A stretch of DNA of 64,000 nucleotides from Adiantum capillus-veneris. Lineage: Eukaryota; Streptophyta; Polypodiopsida; Polypodiales; Pteridaceae. Within the stretch, counting starts at the first letter, position 1, and each line of letters begins with the position of its first letter. The stretch is taken from contig CM043956.1 in the NCBI GenBank assembly GCA_014529385.2, positions 62,759,120 through 62,823,119 on the forward strand, read 5' to 3'. Positions 10,283 to 23,580 of this stretch are shown here, in pieces. The notes below the pieces were generated by a model that had not been told where the DNA came from, did not search any database, and worked only from the letters and a program-made list of their open reading frames with translations. The translations under genes were made by a program, and so were the position numbers.

Positions 10283-12468
10283 GATTTATGGGAGTTTATA
10301 TTGTCATTGTACTATTCAATTTTATAAACAAGATTAGTGGTTGTATCTTTTTGTTTTACTTAATTCATAGTATGCTTCTAATTCCACCCTATGTATTCTC
10401 TTAATGGTGTTTATCAACACCACAATTTATAGGATTATCAGCAATAGCTACCAACCATAGTTGAATACAATTACCTCATTTATTTCCACTTTAAGTGGGA
10501 AATTCCCAAATTAAATGAATATGCTTGATTTGGAGATTCCCATATTGCAAGATTTCTACGATAATACCTAATATGGTCTTGAATGGTACTCCATAAGCTC
10601 ATAGGCTTTCTTGAAGTCAGTCCCCCCATGGTAGTAATCTAAAGAACTCGTCCAGCTGAATTGTCTTTGCCACCTCAAGTACTTCTTTCTAGCTGAGTAG
10701 TTGCCATAGCTCTTGAAGAAAGATTGTGGCTCTAAACTTATTTGAATCTTTATCGTGAAACTTCAGTGTCAACACATTTTCACACACATTTTGTAGCTCT
10801 TCTTTAGAGATGAGTGCTTGCTCATAAGAAATCATTTTTTGTAGGCTCATATGGTTATGCATCCCACCCTCTTTGGCCTAAAGACTTGCACCGAGGCATC
10901 CTAAAAGTTTGAACAAAAAATTATGGTGGAGACTCTTTAAAATTTGCTAGGAGGTTAGAGATTGAAAGTCATTTTTGTCTTTGATGACCATAAACATAGA
11001 ATTAGAAATAACTAATTCAATCTTCATCCAGACTTGACCAAAATTCACCAATAAGCTTAGGATAATATTGTTCAAAAGTGCAAGAGTCTACAGGTCAAAT
11101 TGGGGAAAAGGTACATGAGTCGAATCCAACAATTTTCACCAATTAGACTTTTGATGGTATAAGTGGGTTCCTTATGATGAATGGGTTCTAGGGGTACCAC
11201 TTGTATGTGATTTGGATCACTATTTGGTAATCTAAGATTTTGTTTTTTCAATTTTCAAAGCCTTTGATGAAAAATTTAACAAGCTAGGGTTTTGGCTTTT
11301 AAACATTACAGAGATGGTGACATTTGCATGGAATTAAACTTTGGAGAAAATCTCTATATTAAGTTTTTGATTAAGGGGTGGCACATGGATCGTGATCCAA
11401 TAATTTTGGGACTTTGGTTGAGAGTCGAGCACTTTTTTCTAGCAACTATCTCAAGCCTATTGAAGAAGTTAAATGCAAATTTGAACTAAGAGAACAAGAG
11501 TCAGTCCCATTTTTGTGTTTCTAGCCATATCTTTGCATCTTTTCCACTAACTCTATTCAACACTCTCCCTTTGGCCATGATTGGAGAGCTTTCCACTTTC
11601 CTCTATTGAGCTTTCTAGTCTCCATTGTGTAGGTGTGTTAGAACTTCTTCTACTCTAGTTTGTAGATTGTCATTTAGATTTCTAAACTCCTTGATATGTG
11701 TCTCAAGATGTTAGTATTTTTTCTGAGCTTTCTAGTCTCCATTGTGTAGGTGTGTTAGAACTTGTTTTGTTCTAGTTTGCAGTTTGTCTTCTAGACTTCT
11801 AAGTTCCTTGATATGTGTGTCAAAAAGTTAGTATTTTTTCTCAACGATTTCTAGCAGTGTTAGTGTTATTAAGGTCTTTTCTCATAGTTTGTTAGCTCTC
11901 TAGACTGGTTGTATGCTATTTGGACAAAGTATCATTTTCCCATTGAGTGATGATCAGGCACACAAATTGCGATTCATGATTTTTGGTCAAATGTTACCTA
12001 ACTTGTACTATGCATTCATTAGGCCTTGGAGATTGAATCCAACTATAGTGACATCAAGTTGGGGATCTAGGGCCATGGTTGCCCCCAAAGTCTCAATGTT
12101 CCTCCCAAGGTTTTGAGTTTAATTATTTTGGGGTGGCCTTTTTTATGGATCATAGCACTTATTTGCTCTTCAATAATCTCTACTAGCTGTTGATACCCTT
12201 TGATTCAGATTTTGTTGCATGTTCCGACATGTTTTGGAAAGCTAATTATTGTAGTCTGTAGGCACTATGGAGAGCTTCCTTTTGATGTGATGTGAACCTA
12301 ATTTAAGCAAGCCTAACGAACTTCATGCATGGAATTACCCTTGTGATTGATGTGATCTATACCATGATGGATATGGGTCCTACTACTTGTATATGTGCAT
12401 TTTGATCATTTGTAATCATTAGGCATCGCATTAGGAACATACCTATCCAATCGGGTGGGTCACAGTAG
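10283..12468. other. 2.2 kb spacer, no recognisable gene
   Basis: A/T-rich sequence with only short ORFs in all frames and no motif I recognise. The one clear structure is the tandem duplication at 11608-11841. Confidence 0.5.
11608..11841. repeat. 117-bp tandem duplication
   Basis: GAGCTTTCTAGTCTCCATTG starts units at about 11608 and 11725. Both continue through TGATATGTGT and TTAGTATTTTTTCT with scattered differences. Confidence 0.88.
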
Positions 12469-13388
12469 TGTTAGCAGCAAGCTAACTCGGATACCATTTT
12501 TCGGAGCTCTCATTGTAAAAACACTTATTATTTTTTATAAATTGGGAATATTGTAACTCCTATTTTTTGGATAAACCTTGTAATAGATGAGCCGAGGCTA
12601 CAAGCTTCCAGATTGTATCAACCTGTCATTACCTATCTTTAGTTAGAGCTCCCAAATTATTAGTTTTGACCACCAAAAACCTTGGCTAAGGTATAAAAGC
12701 CAATTTTTGTAAGTTATTATTAAGTTTTGTATAATGAAATACACAGCGTGAGCTAATGGCGCTCACTTCTCTCCTTCTCGTGCTTCCTACTCCCTCCTTG
12801 GTTGGCACATTGCAGTCATGTTTGTTGCATTGCAAGCGCAGGTAAAAGCTCTACACATTGACGTAAACACTTCACGGTATTTCGTAGCTTTTGACGTCAC
12901 CGACCTGCGGCCTAATTTCATCATAAGTAGGAATTTACACTTCAAAATCAAAAACTAAGCATAAGCGGGGTATTGGGGCATCATTGCTAAGCATTAGGTG
13001 CATTCTAGGTTGAAAACGACTAGGTCAAAAATCCACTGCTATTAATAATCGCAATGTTGGCACTTGACCTAAAGTGGGATTTGAGACCATAAGCATGTAT
13101 GCTTAGGTCTTATAAACATGTCCTAGAAGTTTCGTTATGTTTGAATGTCATTTGATGTTGTAACGAATATGATTTGTTTGCCGATAAGCAATTGGCTTTT
13201 GGTGATTTTAGTAACTTGAGTGTATCTTGAGTTAGATGCGAGTTGTTTGTTTTTTTCTGAGAGATTGACAACCTCTTGTAGCCTCTATGCACTAGTCGAG
13301 TCAGCTTCGTCCCATGGATTGACAATTTAATCGTGGTTCTCGCTAAATCTACAATAAGATAGGAGTGAGGTTAGACACCCGTCCCACA
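12469..13388 (+). repeat. LtrH-3: single LTR of the LtrH family (about 920 bp)
   Basis: Begins TGTTAGCAGCAAGCTAAC and ends GTCCCACA, followed at once by a primer-binding site, so this is a 5' LTR or what remains of one. A TATA box lies at 12692-12699. The last 170 bp (TTGACAACCTCTTGTAGCC ... GACTAG) match the U5 parts of the LTRs at 40074-40974 and 48798-49426. No partner 3' LTR or internal ORF was found downstream. Confidence 0.7.
12692..12699 (+). promoter_or_regulatory. LtrH-3 TATA box
   Basis: TATAAAAG in the same relative place as in the other LtrH LTRs (preceded by GGCTAAGG here and GCCAAGG at 40255). Confidence 0.6.
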
Positions 13389-13389
13389 T

Positions 13390-13408
13390 TTGGCACCGCT
13401 GTCGAGGA
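13390..13408 (+). other. LtrH-3 primer-binding site (tRNA-Asp-like type)
   Basis: TTGGCACCGCTGTCGAGGA directly follows the LTR. It differs at two positions from the GypE site at 50021. This TGGC[GA]CCG..G.CGGGGA pattern is the one I associate with Athila/Tat-type plant elements and tRNA-Asp; the tRNA assignment is from memory. Confidence 0.7.
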
Positions 13409-14445
13409 TCGAAGAGACCTAAACTAGGGAAAAACACGACCATGTTGTGAAGTTCTTCTTTAACTTCCTCTATGATCTCATAGAGTAAAAACTTTCTTTT
13501 TAAAAACCTCATAGCTTAAGATTGTCGTCTTTTGCTGCGTAGAGGTAGATTGAAGGTAAGTTGTACTTGCTGAGTGCCTTTAGGATTGTAAGATTGTAGA
13601 ACTAAATTAGGATTTTGAGAATAATTGATCGACGAGACAAGTCTTAAGATCAATGCTCAGAAAAAGTTGTAAGAGTGGTGTAGCATTGAAAGTTTGTGAG
13701 ATTTCCACAAAGATAAGACAGCTAAATAGCCACAGTTCTTTCAAGTAAGTAGATAGGTGCAGACATTACAGAATGTAGCATAAATATCGACAAAATGTGT
13801 AGCATTACACCCATTATTCTATATTTAATTTGGAAATTAACCACACATACTAGGCCAGTCAACGTAGGAAAATCGAGCCCATAAGTATGGTAAGCATTAC
13901 GCTGGAGATTTCTACAAAGGTAAGACATCTGAATAGCCACAGATTTTTCAAGTAAGATACAAACCAAGTAGAGAACCATAATTTAGGGATGTGATAAAAA
14001 ACCGTTTAATTTATTGGATTGGACATCTTCAATACTATTTACCAGGTAGGTGCAGATTCGCAAAGAAGTAACAGCTTCGCATGATATATCGTATCCCCGA
14101 TCACGGTGATTGTCTAATTGTATTTAACTAAGTTGCCTTTTATCAAACACAACTAGGTGTATTGAAGCAGGTGTGTAGATGAGTAATTATGAGTGGCTAT
14201 ATATTAGCTCTCATATCTGACATCTAGGATTAGCTTCTGAGTAAATGTGTGTGCAGGTATAAGTCCGAAAGGTGAGGCTCTTTGTCCAAAACCACACCCA
14301 TTCTCTAAACCTTGAAGGTTATGTGTATAACAGAGGCCATTCTAAAAGATGTAGGCATGAACCCATGTCCAAGACTGACATCAGCCTAAAGCACCAAAAA
14401 GGGAAGCTGTCAGTCAAGGGTTAGCCAACGACTTGTCAGCTAGAT

Positions 14446-14448
<3 letters not shown>
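13409..14448. other. leader-like spacer after LtrH-3
   Basis: No ORF of note. A diverged duplication is visible: GAGATTTC-ACAAAG-TAAGACA followed by AATAGCCACAG occurs at about 13698 and 13908 (spacing 210 bp). It is plausibly the untranslated leader of LtrH-3. Confidence 0.35.

Positions 14449-14508
<60 letters not shown>
14449..14508. repeat. (TG)30 microsatellite
   Basis: Sixty bases of uninterrupted TG. Confidence 0.98.
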
Positions 14509-14509
<1 letters not shown>

Positions 14510-14534
14510 CCCTCCCCCATCCCAGAGGAGAGAT

Positions 14535-14564
14535 CCACTTGGTGGAGGATGGTCCACCAAGTGG
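14535..14564. repeat. perfect inverted repeat, 12-bp arms
   Basis: CCACTTGGTGGA, a six-base loop, then TCCACCAAGTGG. It lies 26 bp after the (TG)30 tract. It could form a strong hairpin in RNA or single-stranded DNA. No transcript is evident. Confidence 0.9.
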
Positions 14565-17500
14565 ACCAATCCCCCACCAATTATAGTAAATGCTTCCTAA
14601 AAATTTCCATGTTTTATAGCTCAATCACTTGTATGGTGTTAAAAAGGTTTAGATGCGAGATTACTCATTTGTAATGTGTTTGAACAGAACTTAGATGTAA
14701 GTACACCCAATTGTTGTATGATAAAGGGATCCTCCAGGGAGGAGAGTAAGGTATTATGAAAACTACATACCTGAATCTCATGATTTGGTTGATGTCACTC
14801 CAAATTTGTGGATTATGTCGTGATGTTGGTTACTATACAATACTCCGAGCCTGCAAGATAAAGAAAACTTGAAAATCCACACCTGCTTGAGGGTGGTCAA
14901 TGATTACAGTATATGGATTATATGTAAACATGTAGATGCTTGACCAATTTGGGAGCTGAGAGCCCCGACCCATCCCTTTGGATTGGGAGGATCAAGCTAA
15001 TAATAATGTAACTTGTATTAAAGAGTAGGCAATCCAATTCTTAGGGTATAAAATACCCATATCCTGACAAAAACCATTTGGTTGAAGTTAGGATAAATTG
15101 GAGTAGCTATATTATTATCTGATATATTATCTAATTCCAATTGCTAAGTATGGCACTAGTCGACCAAAGACTAGTAGGGAAAATGTGTGTGTGTGTTTAA
15201 GTATGAAAAATCCCCTCATAATTGAACCATACTTAGACAATTGTATTAAATAATATATTAAATAACAATATTTTAAAACAAGATGTCATAAACCTCAATT
15301 ATCATTTCATATACACCAATACGTCATTCTGTATCTAATGGATAATACAATCATTTAGATCAAAAATTTGATCTTTGATCACTACAATATAATATCTTAG
15401 TGTTGTATCTTATGTGCCCATCCTTTGGGATGATCTTTCGCTACATCTACATGTAGAAGGATCCAGCTGGTACATTGGATGATCTTCCGTTACTGCTACA
15501 GTTTTCATTGTAATCCCAAGAAAAGAATCTCTTACCTGTCACCATCCAAGAAACACAAGCCTGTCAGACCTAGCATTACTTGGGAAGACATGTGTCAACG
15601 ACTCCCTCCCCTTGTTATTGGTGTCAAAAATTACAACAAAAACTAACATCATAACATAGATCATATTAAGTTTAAAGGATGACAATTTATTTACGATAAT
15701 GTTTATATCATTAAATTCCAAAAAAAAATCGGACAGCATCTCCTTTGTAATTTGAATCAACTTTCAAAAGTCCAGTCCAATGCCATCTCATCCGAGACCC
15801 TCACGTGAGGATTAAAACCTTGAAGTATGTTCAAAGTAAACCACTAACATTAATTACAAAAATTATGCATCTATTCAACAAAGAGAAAAGTGTTGAAAAG
15901 AAGTTCCCAATATTGAATTTACTAAAGTGAATATACTCAACTACAGCTTAGACAGCTTTAGTCATACACCTACAATGTTGAAGTCAATCTATCAGGCCAT
16001 CATAAAAAGCAAGTCAAAAAAGTTAGTCAAAAAAGATTAGCCACATGCTAGTCGAGATTTAACATCCATCAACATGTTGCTCAATATGTCTAGTAAATCC
16101 AACAAATTATAATATGATTATCCAATAGCCGAGGTTTCATCTCCAAAGTGGCTTTGTAATCTCAACCCCGAAAAAAATCATATAGAAGCCCAACTTGAAA
16201 TCCATGTGAAGCATATAATTACTCAGAGAAAATTTGAAAAAGCGATAAGTGTACTGCTATTGCTCATAAATTATAGAAACTATGTATATATGTATCCAGA
16301 TTTTATACCCAGACACATATAAAGAATAGTTCATACCTATGTATTATCCCATTTTATACAAAGGTGTATGTAATACGAATGCGAACGTGTCAAATCTCTC
16401 AGTCACAGGTATGTAACAATATATCAGAACCAGCAAAGTTTCCAGTATCAAATCCAGACATTGACTATGCAAAAGGATACTACAGCCAGCACAATCTCTA
16501 GTATAAGATTAGGACGTCAAGTACCCTTTTTGTTCCTATGTTTAGTGGATGTTTTTCTGGAATCGTTCCCAAAGAAACTATCTGATATCTTTCCGAGCGG
16601 GTTTCAACAACCCATATTATTCAATGCCAGAATGCTCATATCGTCCTATGTACACATAACAAAATAGATATCTAAATGATTAGTTGTATTTCCGAGATAT
16701 TTTCCATAGAGCCATTTATTGTTATTTCCATACAGACCCTCATCTAAGATTCTGAGGCATGATGTTTATATACATGTCATGTTTTCATAACAATCAATCA
16801 TTAACATATTAAGCTCAACGGTTTACGGACAATATTTGTAAAGAGCTTGATTAGTTCAGGGAACTAACACATTGGTAATAACCATTTATTAAAAAACCCA
16901 AAATTTACTGAGCCAGTGATCACGAGGTGTTAAGAACACCCCGTCGTGCAATCCATCCCACGTGCAAAAAGTGAATTATCCCATCCTTGTCGGGCTTAAC
17001 TTCGTTTTGGAGTGACAAATTATTAAAAAAGTTAACAATCATTTATAATCTAAACTATGTATGCATTGACCATTTGTGCCAGATTTGGTTGAACCTAAAT
17101 TTTGATTTCATTCAAAAAAAAATTGTATTGGATATGATTGAAGTGCATGCTTTGTAAATTGGGAATTTGATTTTTGATTTTAGTGATAGTTATTAATTTT
17201 TGATAGCTATTAATTATTGTTATGAAAAAAACAAAAAACTAATCCAAACATTAGTATTATTGGCAAAAATTAGCCAAAATTATTCTCTCACTTCCTAACT
17301 ACTCTAGCTTGTAATGATTATACAAAAACAAGCAAAAAAGCAACAAAAGTTTAAGAAAAAACACACTTTGTACACTTTGATTTTACAATTTACTAGAGTT
17401 TCTCCCCTCTTATTGGGATTTCTCCTAGACAGTAGTGAGTTAAGGGTAGGATGCATGCATGGGTGATAAAAAAAGTACCTATGCAAGGCCATGTAATGTG

Positions 17501-19452
17501 GCCCTACTATGCAAATGAATTCAATGCACAAGGTAACACAATGCAGTGCAAGGTGCGGATCTCGAGCAATGCGCTCAGGGCTATTTGTTGGTGAGGCTAT
17601 TCAAAGAGGAATTTTTGTGAGTGTGTAGCACATGTGTGTAGCACGTTTTTTGATGGTGAATGCATTAGGCAATTGAGTGTGGCATTGAGGTTTAGCTTTC
17701 TAGATTTGTGTGACTTTTTGAGCTTGTGGTGTTGTTTGCGAGGGGGGAGGGGGGGTGTCATTTTGGCCACCAAACCCATTTTTTTGTTTGAGGTGGTGCT
17801 TTTAGTGGCTAGCCATAGTGGTTGTTGAACTTTCAAATGGTTGTGAACATTTAAAATTCCTCGTTGTGCAAGTTGGATTGTAGTGTTGACTTTGGTAAGA
17901 TAGAGCTATGTGGAGCAAATGTAATTTGTGTTTAGGTACCCAAATAGTTGTAGAGGATGTTTGAAGCTTTTTTTTTAGAGATGCCCCTCCCCAAGGGTAT
18001 ATGCAAAAATTATACAAGTTACACTTTTATACATTTTCAATCTACATCAGAGTTGCGAAAGCATTTGCACAGGGACGGAGATCTCAATGCCCGACGTAGC
18101 ATGAAGTTTCAGCCATGATCCGAACTGCATCCAGAGGTACCTAACGACTAGTGCTACCTTTAAATGTGTGGTATGAATGAAATTGTACTCAAGAAGATGA
18201 CCAAGTGGAGGGTGAATATACATGTACATTGCATTGCAATAATAGAGAGAGAGATAAGTGTGGAGGGTGAAAGAGAGTGCACAAAGACACAAGAGAATGA
18301 CAAAATAGAATCCTTGAATGCCCCTTCTAAATGAAACACAAAATCATGAATTAACACAAATACAAAATCCGAGTATGCCATAACTTCAAAAAGTATAAAT
18401 GACTAGTAGAAGCACGGGACCTTGTGTAGGGATTGACCGGTCCATCCATCCACTTCCGCTCCTACTACGGACATAGAGATTTTCACTTTGTAGGGAGCCT
18501 CCAACTTACTTGAGCCAGACATAAGCTGAGAACGCTTTGCCTCCCTCCATAAATCTAAGATTTGAAAGATTCCAAATACCAACGTGTGGTAGAAAATCAA
18601 CACCAACCATATCAGTTTAGGCACCACGCCTCTTGGATACCCACCATCAACTGTTTAGGAAAAGCCAAGGCAAGATCCCAACGCATTATATGTGTAGATC
18701 GTTGAATCCCTGATGCACTAACTATGTAGATGAGCCTAACAATAATAAATAGATTTAGGCAACACTCCCGATCCAACAAAGCCCCACCAGGTCATCGACC
18801 CTTTCATCTAAGGCTAAGAAATGTAGGTGATCCTAATCTTGTAGCAACTCTATCATGAGAAACATAACACATGAGTCCAATCAAAGTAGCACCTTGCAAA
18901 TGCACAAACAATCTTTTCCAAGTAGTCAAACTGTACAGGGTCTCTACCCTTACACATCCACCATAAAACCATCAAGACCAATTCATAATCCAAACCAAAA
19001 TAGTAAACCATATCCAATTCCATCACATGGGTGAGCACTCCACCCAACTCAAGGTGATGCACATCCAACCTACAAAACGACTTTAGCACATAACATGGCT
19101 ACAAAAATTTTGGTAGCACAACCATACAAAAAACATGATCCAAGATCCACACTGGCTTCCACCATTAAAATCACAACCATAAACCTATGAGGTATCTTAA
19201 CCCTTTTACCATAAACCATATTCCTTATTAAACCAATTCCCACACTTGAAGTTTGACCGTGCACACTATAATGAAACTAAACCAACACACGTGGCCCTTA
19301 AAAAAATAATCTTTAAATGCATAAAACAAGTTTGAATTTCAATTAAGATGACTTCAAAATCCCATTTTTGATCATGTTTAAACATGCATAAGTGACACAC
19401 TATAACCGCACCTAACCTCCTAGAACATAGAGCTAGTTTTGACCTAGATGGT
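14565..19452. other. 4.9 kb spacer, no recognisable gene
   Basis: Strongly A/T-rich sequence with frequent stops in all frames. No retroelement motif, RNA gene or paired repeat was recognised. Short ORFs here (60-80 codons) read as low-complexity or random protein. Confidence 0.5.
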
Positions 19453-19606
19453 TGTTGCAAGATTCCAACAAAGATTCTCTAGTTTACTCTATCTTCGAGG
19501 TTATTGTAAGTGTAATTCCTAATGGTGTAGACTTCCCCACAATTTGAATATGAAACCAATTGTAATGAGAAGCCAAGGATGTAATTATTGATGAGAAGAA
19601 TGGTAA
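19453..19606 (+). repeat. LtrH-4: first ~150 bp of an LtrH-family LTR
   Basis: Starts TGTTGCAAGATTCCAACA and matches 40074-40227 through AGATTCTCTAGTTTACTCTA and TGAGAAGCCAAGGATG. Similarity stops abruptly at about 19606, where GypF-like coding sequence begins, so the LTR is truncated by that junction. Confidence 0.75.
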
Positions 19607-19617
19607 ACAACTGACTT

Positions 19618-21950
19618 ACTACTATACTAGTGGAAAGGGAGCCAAGATCTATGTAGACCACCTTCATAAGTGCTATGTTTCAGAGTATTTGGGAACCCCT
19701 AAGTTTTGACAACAAGTTGAGGCTTTTGACTACAAAGACCAATGTATCAATGAGAGAGGGGTTGGCTACCTTAGGACGGGCAATCCAGACCATGTTGATG
19801 CTATGGGGATACTAGGACTAGAGATAAAGTTTACGAAAGTGTTGAGAGACCTCCATTGGATAATGACCCAAGAGTGAGATTTGTGTCTAGGAAAGAGCTA
19901 GAGCAAATTTTGATAGATGATCCTTGAGTGGGGTTATACAATTTAGATGATCCTTCACTGACATCAAGCAGCTGTACATGTATGTCTACCAGCTTGACAT
20001 AGGGAAACGGCTTATTTTGGTGGACAACAAGGGACATGAGTATAGGTATGCATACATGGCAGACATGGAAAAGTTTTCCTGTTGGGGAGAGCCATTTTTT
20101 GCTATATATTTGAATCAAACTACCCATAAGAACCCGATTAAGAAAGAGGTGAGTTTCATGGATCCCCCCCCCCCCCCCCCCCCCCCCCCCATGTGGAGAG
20201 TTTTCATAGGACAGGAACATCAACTCCAGATCCATGGATGAGAGGAGGTTGCTTGTCAAAAAGAAGAGCACATCAGAGGTGGTCATATGACCATGATAGG
20301 GTCCTCCAAACCACATCACACTAAAAGGCCAAGACCAGATGTTCATACGAGGGAGGAACATAGAGCCACACCTAGAATGACAACCTCCCCTTATGAGGAA
20401 TCTTTTGCAAGAGCCTCGAGAATGATGAGGTATGTTATGGATCCAAGGCCCATGTGCCCATCCCAAGTTGCAAAATTCATGGCTTCAAAGTACAATGGAC
20501 CAGGGGATCCCCGTGTTCACTCATCATCTTTCAAACAGGTGTTGGGAGCAAAATACGTCATGAATTTCCACATTCAATTTGAAGGATTTGGATTGACTTT
20601 GGAAGGCACCACCCTCTCTTGGTTCCAACCATTGAAAAAGGAAGACTATGGAGATATAGACGCATTGCTTCAGGATTTTGTGGAAGAGTTTCCCATGAGA
20701 GGAATCAAGCACAATATTGTGTCGTAGATTCATTCCTTCAGACAAAAAGAAGGAGAGAAAGTTTGAGAAGACACCTTGCGATTAAAGCAATACATCAAGA
20801 GGTGTCAAACACATGAGAAACCGATCGTCAAGTGTTATTGTTCATACAAGGGCCCCAGAACAAACACCTCAAGAAGGATTTACAGTTGAAAAAATGTATG
20901 ACTCTAGATGAGGTTGTGAAGGAAGCCGTCTACTTAGTGGGCAGTTTCCAAATATACAGAGAATCCTTGAGGGATGCAGATGGAGGATCAATGGATTCTA
21001 GGTCAGCAGTCAACTGACCAAGCTCTACAAAAATAGCACCACAATTGCAAACATAAATGAATACCAAAGAGCTTGTAGAAGAACTTGCGCAAAGAATGGG
21101 GACAAACTTGGGAATTCAAAACTAGAGAATCCCACCCTTGAGGCAATTTTTAACTTGTGGAGGAGATCATCCAATGCCACAATGCCCTATGTTTCCTCAG
21201 CCATATCCTAAGCCAAAATGGTGTGCAATTGGAAATAAGTGGACGAATCATACCACTGAGGAATGCTATTATAATCAAAAGAAAATTAGGTAAAGGCCTC
21301 ATCAACCTAACCCCCCATATTATCAAAATATGCCAACAAACCCTCATTATCATCCCAATAGGCCAACACCACTACCACCAAGATATGCTTCAGGACCATT
21401 GAATCTACAACCGGGAGCAGAAAGACCAAGACCGTTGTTAGGCCATCAACCACCACTATCGGGAGATAATCTAGTTGTAATGAGGTATGTAAATCTAGAA
21501 AATTGTTCGAAAGAAAATTCTTTAGTACCTGTATAGATGTTTCATGAGGAAGAACACGAGGGACATTATCATCATAATGACCCCTACCTATCAATGGCCA
21601 TGGAATTCTATGACAAGGAAAGTCTCTTCTCGTCTTTTATAGCCTTAGAGCTGACGAAGATTAATCTAAGTCAAGGTGAGGGATTTACCCTCAATCAAGG
21701 GACTTTGATGTTCATAGCTAACCAAGGTGAAGCCCGATCAAAGCCATATCCTCAGAGTACGCACAGCAACCTAAACAACAGAGACATTTGGGACCTTGTT
21801 TTAAATGCGACGGTGATCATTGAGCTAGGGATTGTCAAAGGGATCAACCAAATTTTGGAGCCAGTACTCCTCATGGTAAGAAGAGTGATGGGGGATATTG
21901 TGGAGATGTGGAATTGACACTTATATCTAGACTGCCCTCAAAACCCATAG
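19618..21950 (+). pseudogene. GypF gag
   Basis: An N-terminal segment (SGKGAKIYVDHLHKCYVSEY, about 19630-19690; YQLDIGKRLILVDNKGHEYR, about 19990-20050) precedes a poly-proline run. The gag core lies at 20440-20730 (KYNGPGDPRVHSSSF; FGLTLEGTTLSWFQPL), the pattern of the Pfam retrotransposon gag family. It continues in frame past a TAG (20725) and a TGA with REDTLRLKQYIKRC-like sequence. A zinc knuckle of C-x2-C-x3-H-x4-C spacing (CFKCDGDH...ARDC) lies near 21803-21842 and contains a TGA. Gag would form the capsid; this copy is dead. Confidence 0.7.
20164..20190. repeat. 27-base C homopolymer
   Basis: Uninterrupted run of 27 C between ATGGAT and ATGTGG. In the gag frame it encodes nine prolines exactly, so frame is kept. 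Confidence 0.97.
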
Positions 21951-21962
21951 AAAAAAGGAAAG

Positions 21963-23235
21963 GTGATAATGAATATTGTGGAAATGTTTCCATCCTCGAG
22001 TGGATCAGATTCAAAAATGAAAATACCATTGAAGGTGATGACAAGAGCCCAGGCAAAATGGAAAACGACAGATGAGAAGGAGGGTAAGGATTCTCACAAA
22101 GCCATTAGTGCAAAGTTTGTTAGAAAAACCACACGAGATAGAGTGAGAGCCCAATATCATAAGAAGCTAAAGGCTGTTACAGTTGAGCTATCCCAAGCTT
22201 GAGAGCAAACATAGCAATCAGTGAAACCTGAGCCTGGTGTAATACTAGACAAGACACGTGAAATGAAATTGAATCCAAAACAAACCCAACCAAAAGGAAT
22301 GAGTTCAGGAGGTTATGTGCTAGTTGAAAAATAGTTTGAGCCAATAGAAGCAATTATAAAGGCCTATAAATCAAGATTAGATAACAAGCAAACTTTGGAA
22401 CATAGATGGATGATGTATCCTGATGCGGAGTGGGAGAAGCTACGATTGGAGATGTACAAAAAGCTGATTGAAACTGCTCAAACCCTTATGGAACCACCAC
22501 CAGCAGTGCCCATCCAAGAGAGGGTCGTTCTCCAACCATCGGCAGAGTTGAAAGACCTTGACAAAACAAGAGAGATGGGTGAGCAAAGAAAAGACCACAA
22601 AATTTTGATCGAAAAGAAAGACAAAAAGGAAACAATTGATGAACGAGACGAGGAAACGGATCCAAAACACTATCCAAAAGAGGAAAAAGCAGACATAGAT
22701 CAGAAGGATTTAACAGACACTGAATAACATTCCTAAGGTTAGATATAGTTGGCCATAAGAACTTTGGATGGTTAGGGAAGTACCAGACAAAAATCATAAT
22801 GAAAGGACGGTGCCCATTGTAGAAGTTGACCTTGACAAAGGTATGATAGATGTTGATACTCAGTCCATGTACGGGGATCAAAGCAAGGAAAAATCAGAAG
22901 ACAATCAAAAGGACATGTTAAACGAATTAACTTCTTACTTTGGTCCTTACGAAGACAAATTGGATGTTAAGAGTCCTACCATCACATCAAGGGACCTTAC
23001 AATCCATTGTGGATTCACGAGGACTGCATGAGCTTCTATCCACACCAGTGAAATGCACTCTTACGGTGGCAGAACTTTTGAATGTTAAACCACACATATG
23101 GACGGATGTTGAGAAATGTCTTGAGAAAATGGGTATTAGAAAACCAATTGATACTTCATACCAAAAAATAGAAAGGTGGAATCAACCCAAAATGAATGTG
23201 GAACCAGTTTCCATAAATAAGGTAAGGGACTAATG
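21963..23235 (+). pseudogene. GypF acidic/basic linker between gag and protease
   Basis: Open stretches at 21963-22202, 22395-22727 and 22768-23031 encode strongly charged sequence rich in Lys, Glu and Asp (for example KDHKILIEKKDKKETIDERD). Long charged linkers between gag and protease occur in several plant Ty3 lineages. No enzymatic motif is visible. Stops and frame changes separate the pieces. Confidence 0.5.
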
Positions 23236-23580
23236 TGAGGGAGAAGAAGGAAATACCACGCTACCCATCGAGCATCAGGGAGTAGAAACCATTTTTATCT
23301 GGGATAGTGGAGCAGGGGTAGCCATAGAAAAAAAGTTGATTTGGGAAAAATGGGAAAAACCAGCCCTTAGGAAAACTAGGATGAAACTGCAATTAGCATA
23401 CGGCTCTATTGCAAAACCTATCGAAATTTTGGAACAAGTAGTGATGACATCTTGTGGTATTGAATACAAACATACGTTTGCAATAGTGGATTTTGATAAT
23501 GAGAATAACTACAATGTTATTCTAGGAAGGCCATCCATGTGCCAGTTAAAGATATGCCAAGACTAGGCCTATGATTATAT
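23236..23580 (+). pseudogene. GypF aspartic protease
   Basis: The frame before and through 23336-23566 contains IFIWDSGAGVAI with the active-site DSGA at about 23302-23313. About 60 residues later comes YNVILGRPSMCQLKICQD, the usual C-terminal LGRP motif. Both hallmarks at the right spacing make this a retropepsin-type protease that would mature the polyprotein. The active site is preserved, but the surrounding element is broken; a TAG follows the LGRP block. Confidence 0.75.

Noticed and set aside
14436-14674. ORFs reading poly(Cys-Val) or poly(Thr-His) at 14436-14674, and similar ones at 37761-38045 and 63432-63741
   Set aside because: They are translations of dinucleotide microsatellites and flanking DNA, without any protein signal.
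13389-19452. LtrH-3 and LtrH-4 as the two LTRs of one element spanning 12469-19606
   Set aside because: The starts are diverged from each other, there is no polypurine tract before 19453 and no coding remnant between them.
19831-20466. 211-codon minus-strand ORF
   Set aside because: Antisense to the GypF gag region, with a poly-Gly run from the 27-C tract. The plus strand carries the ordered gag motifs.
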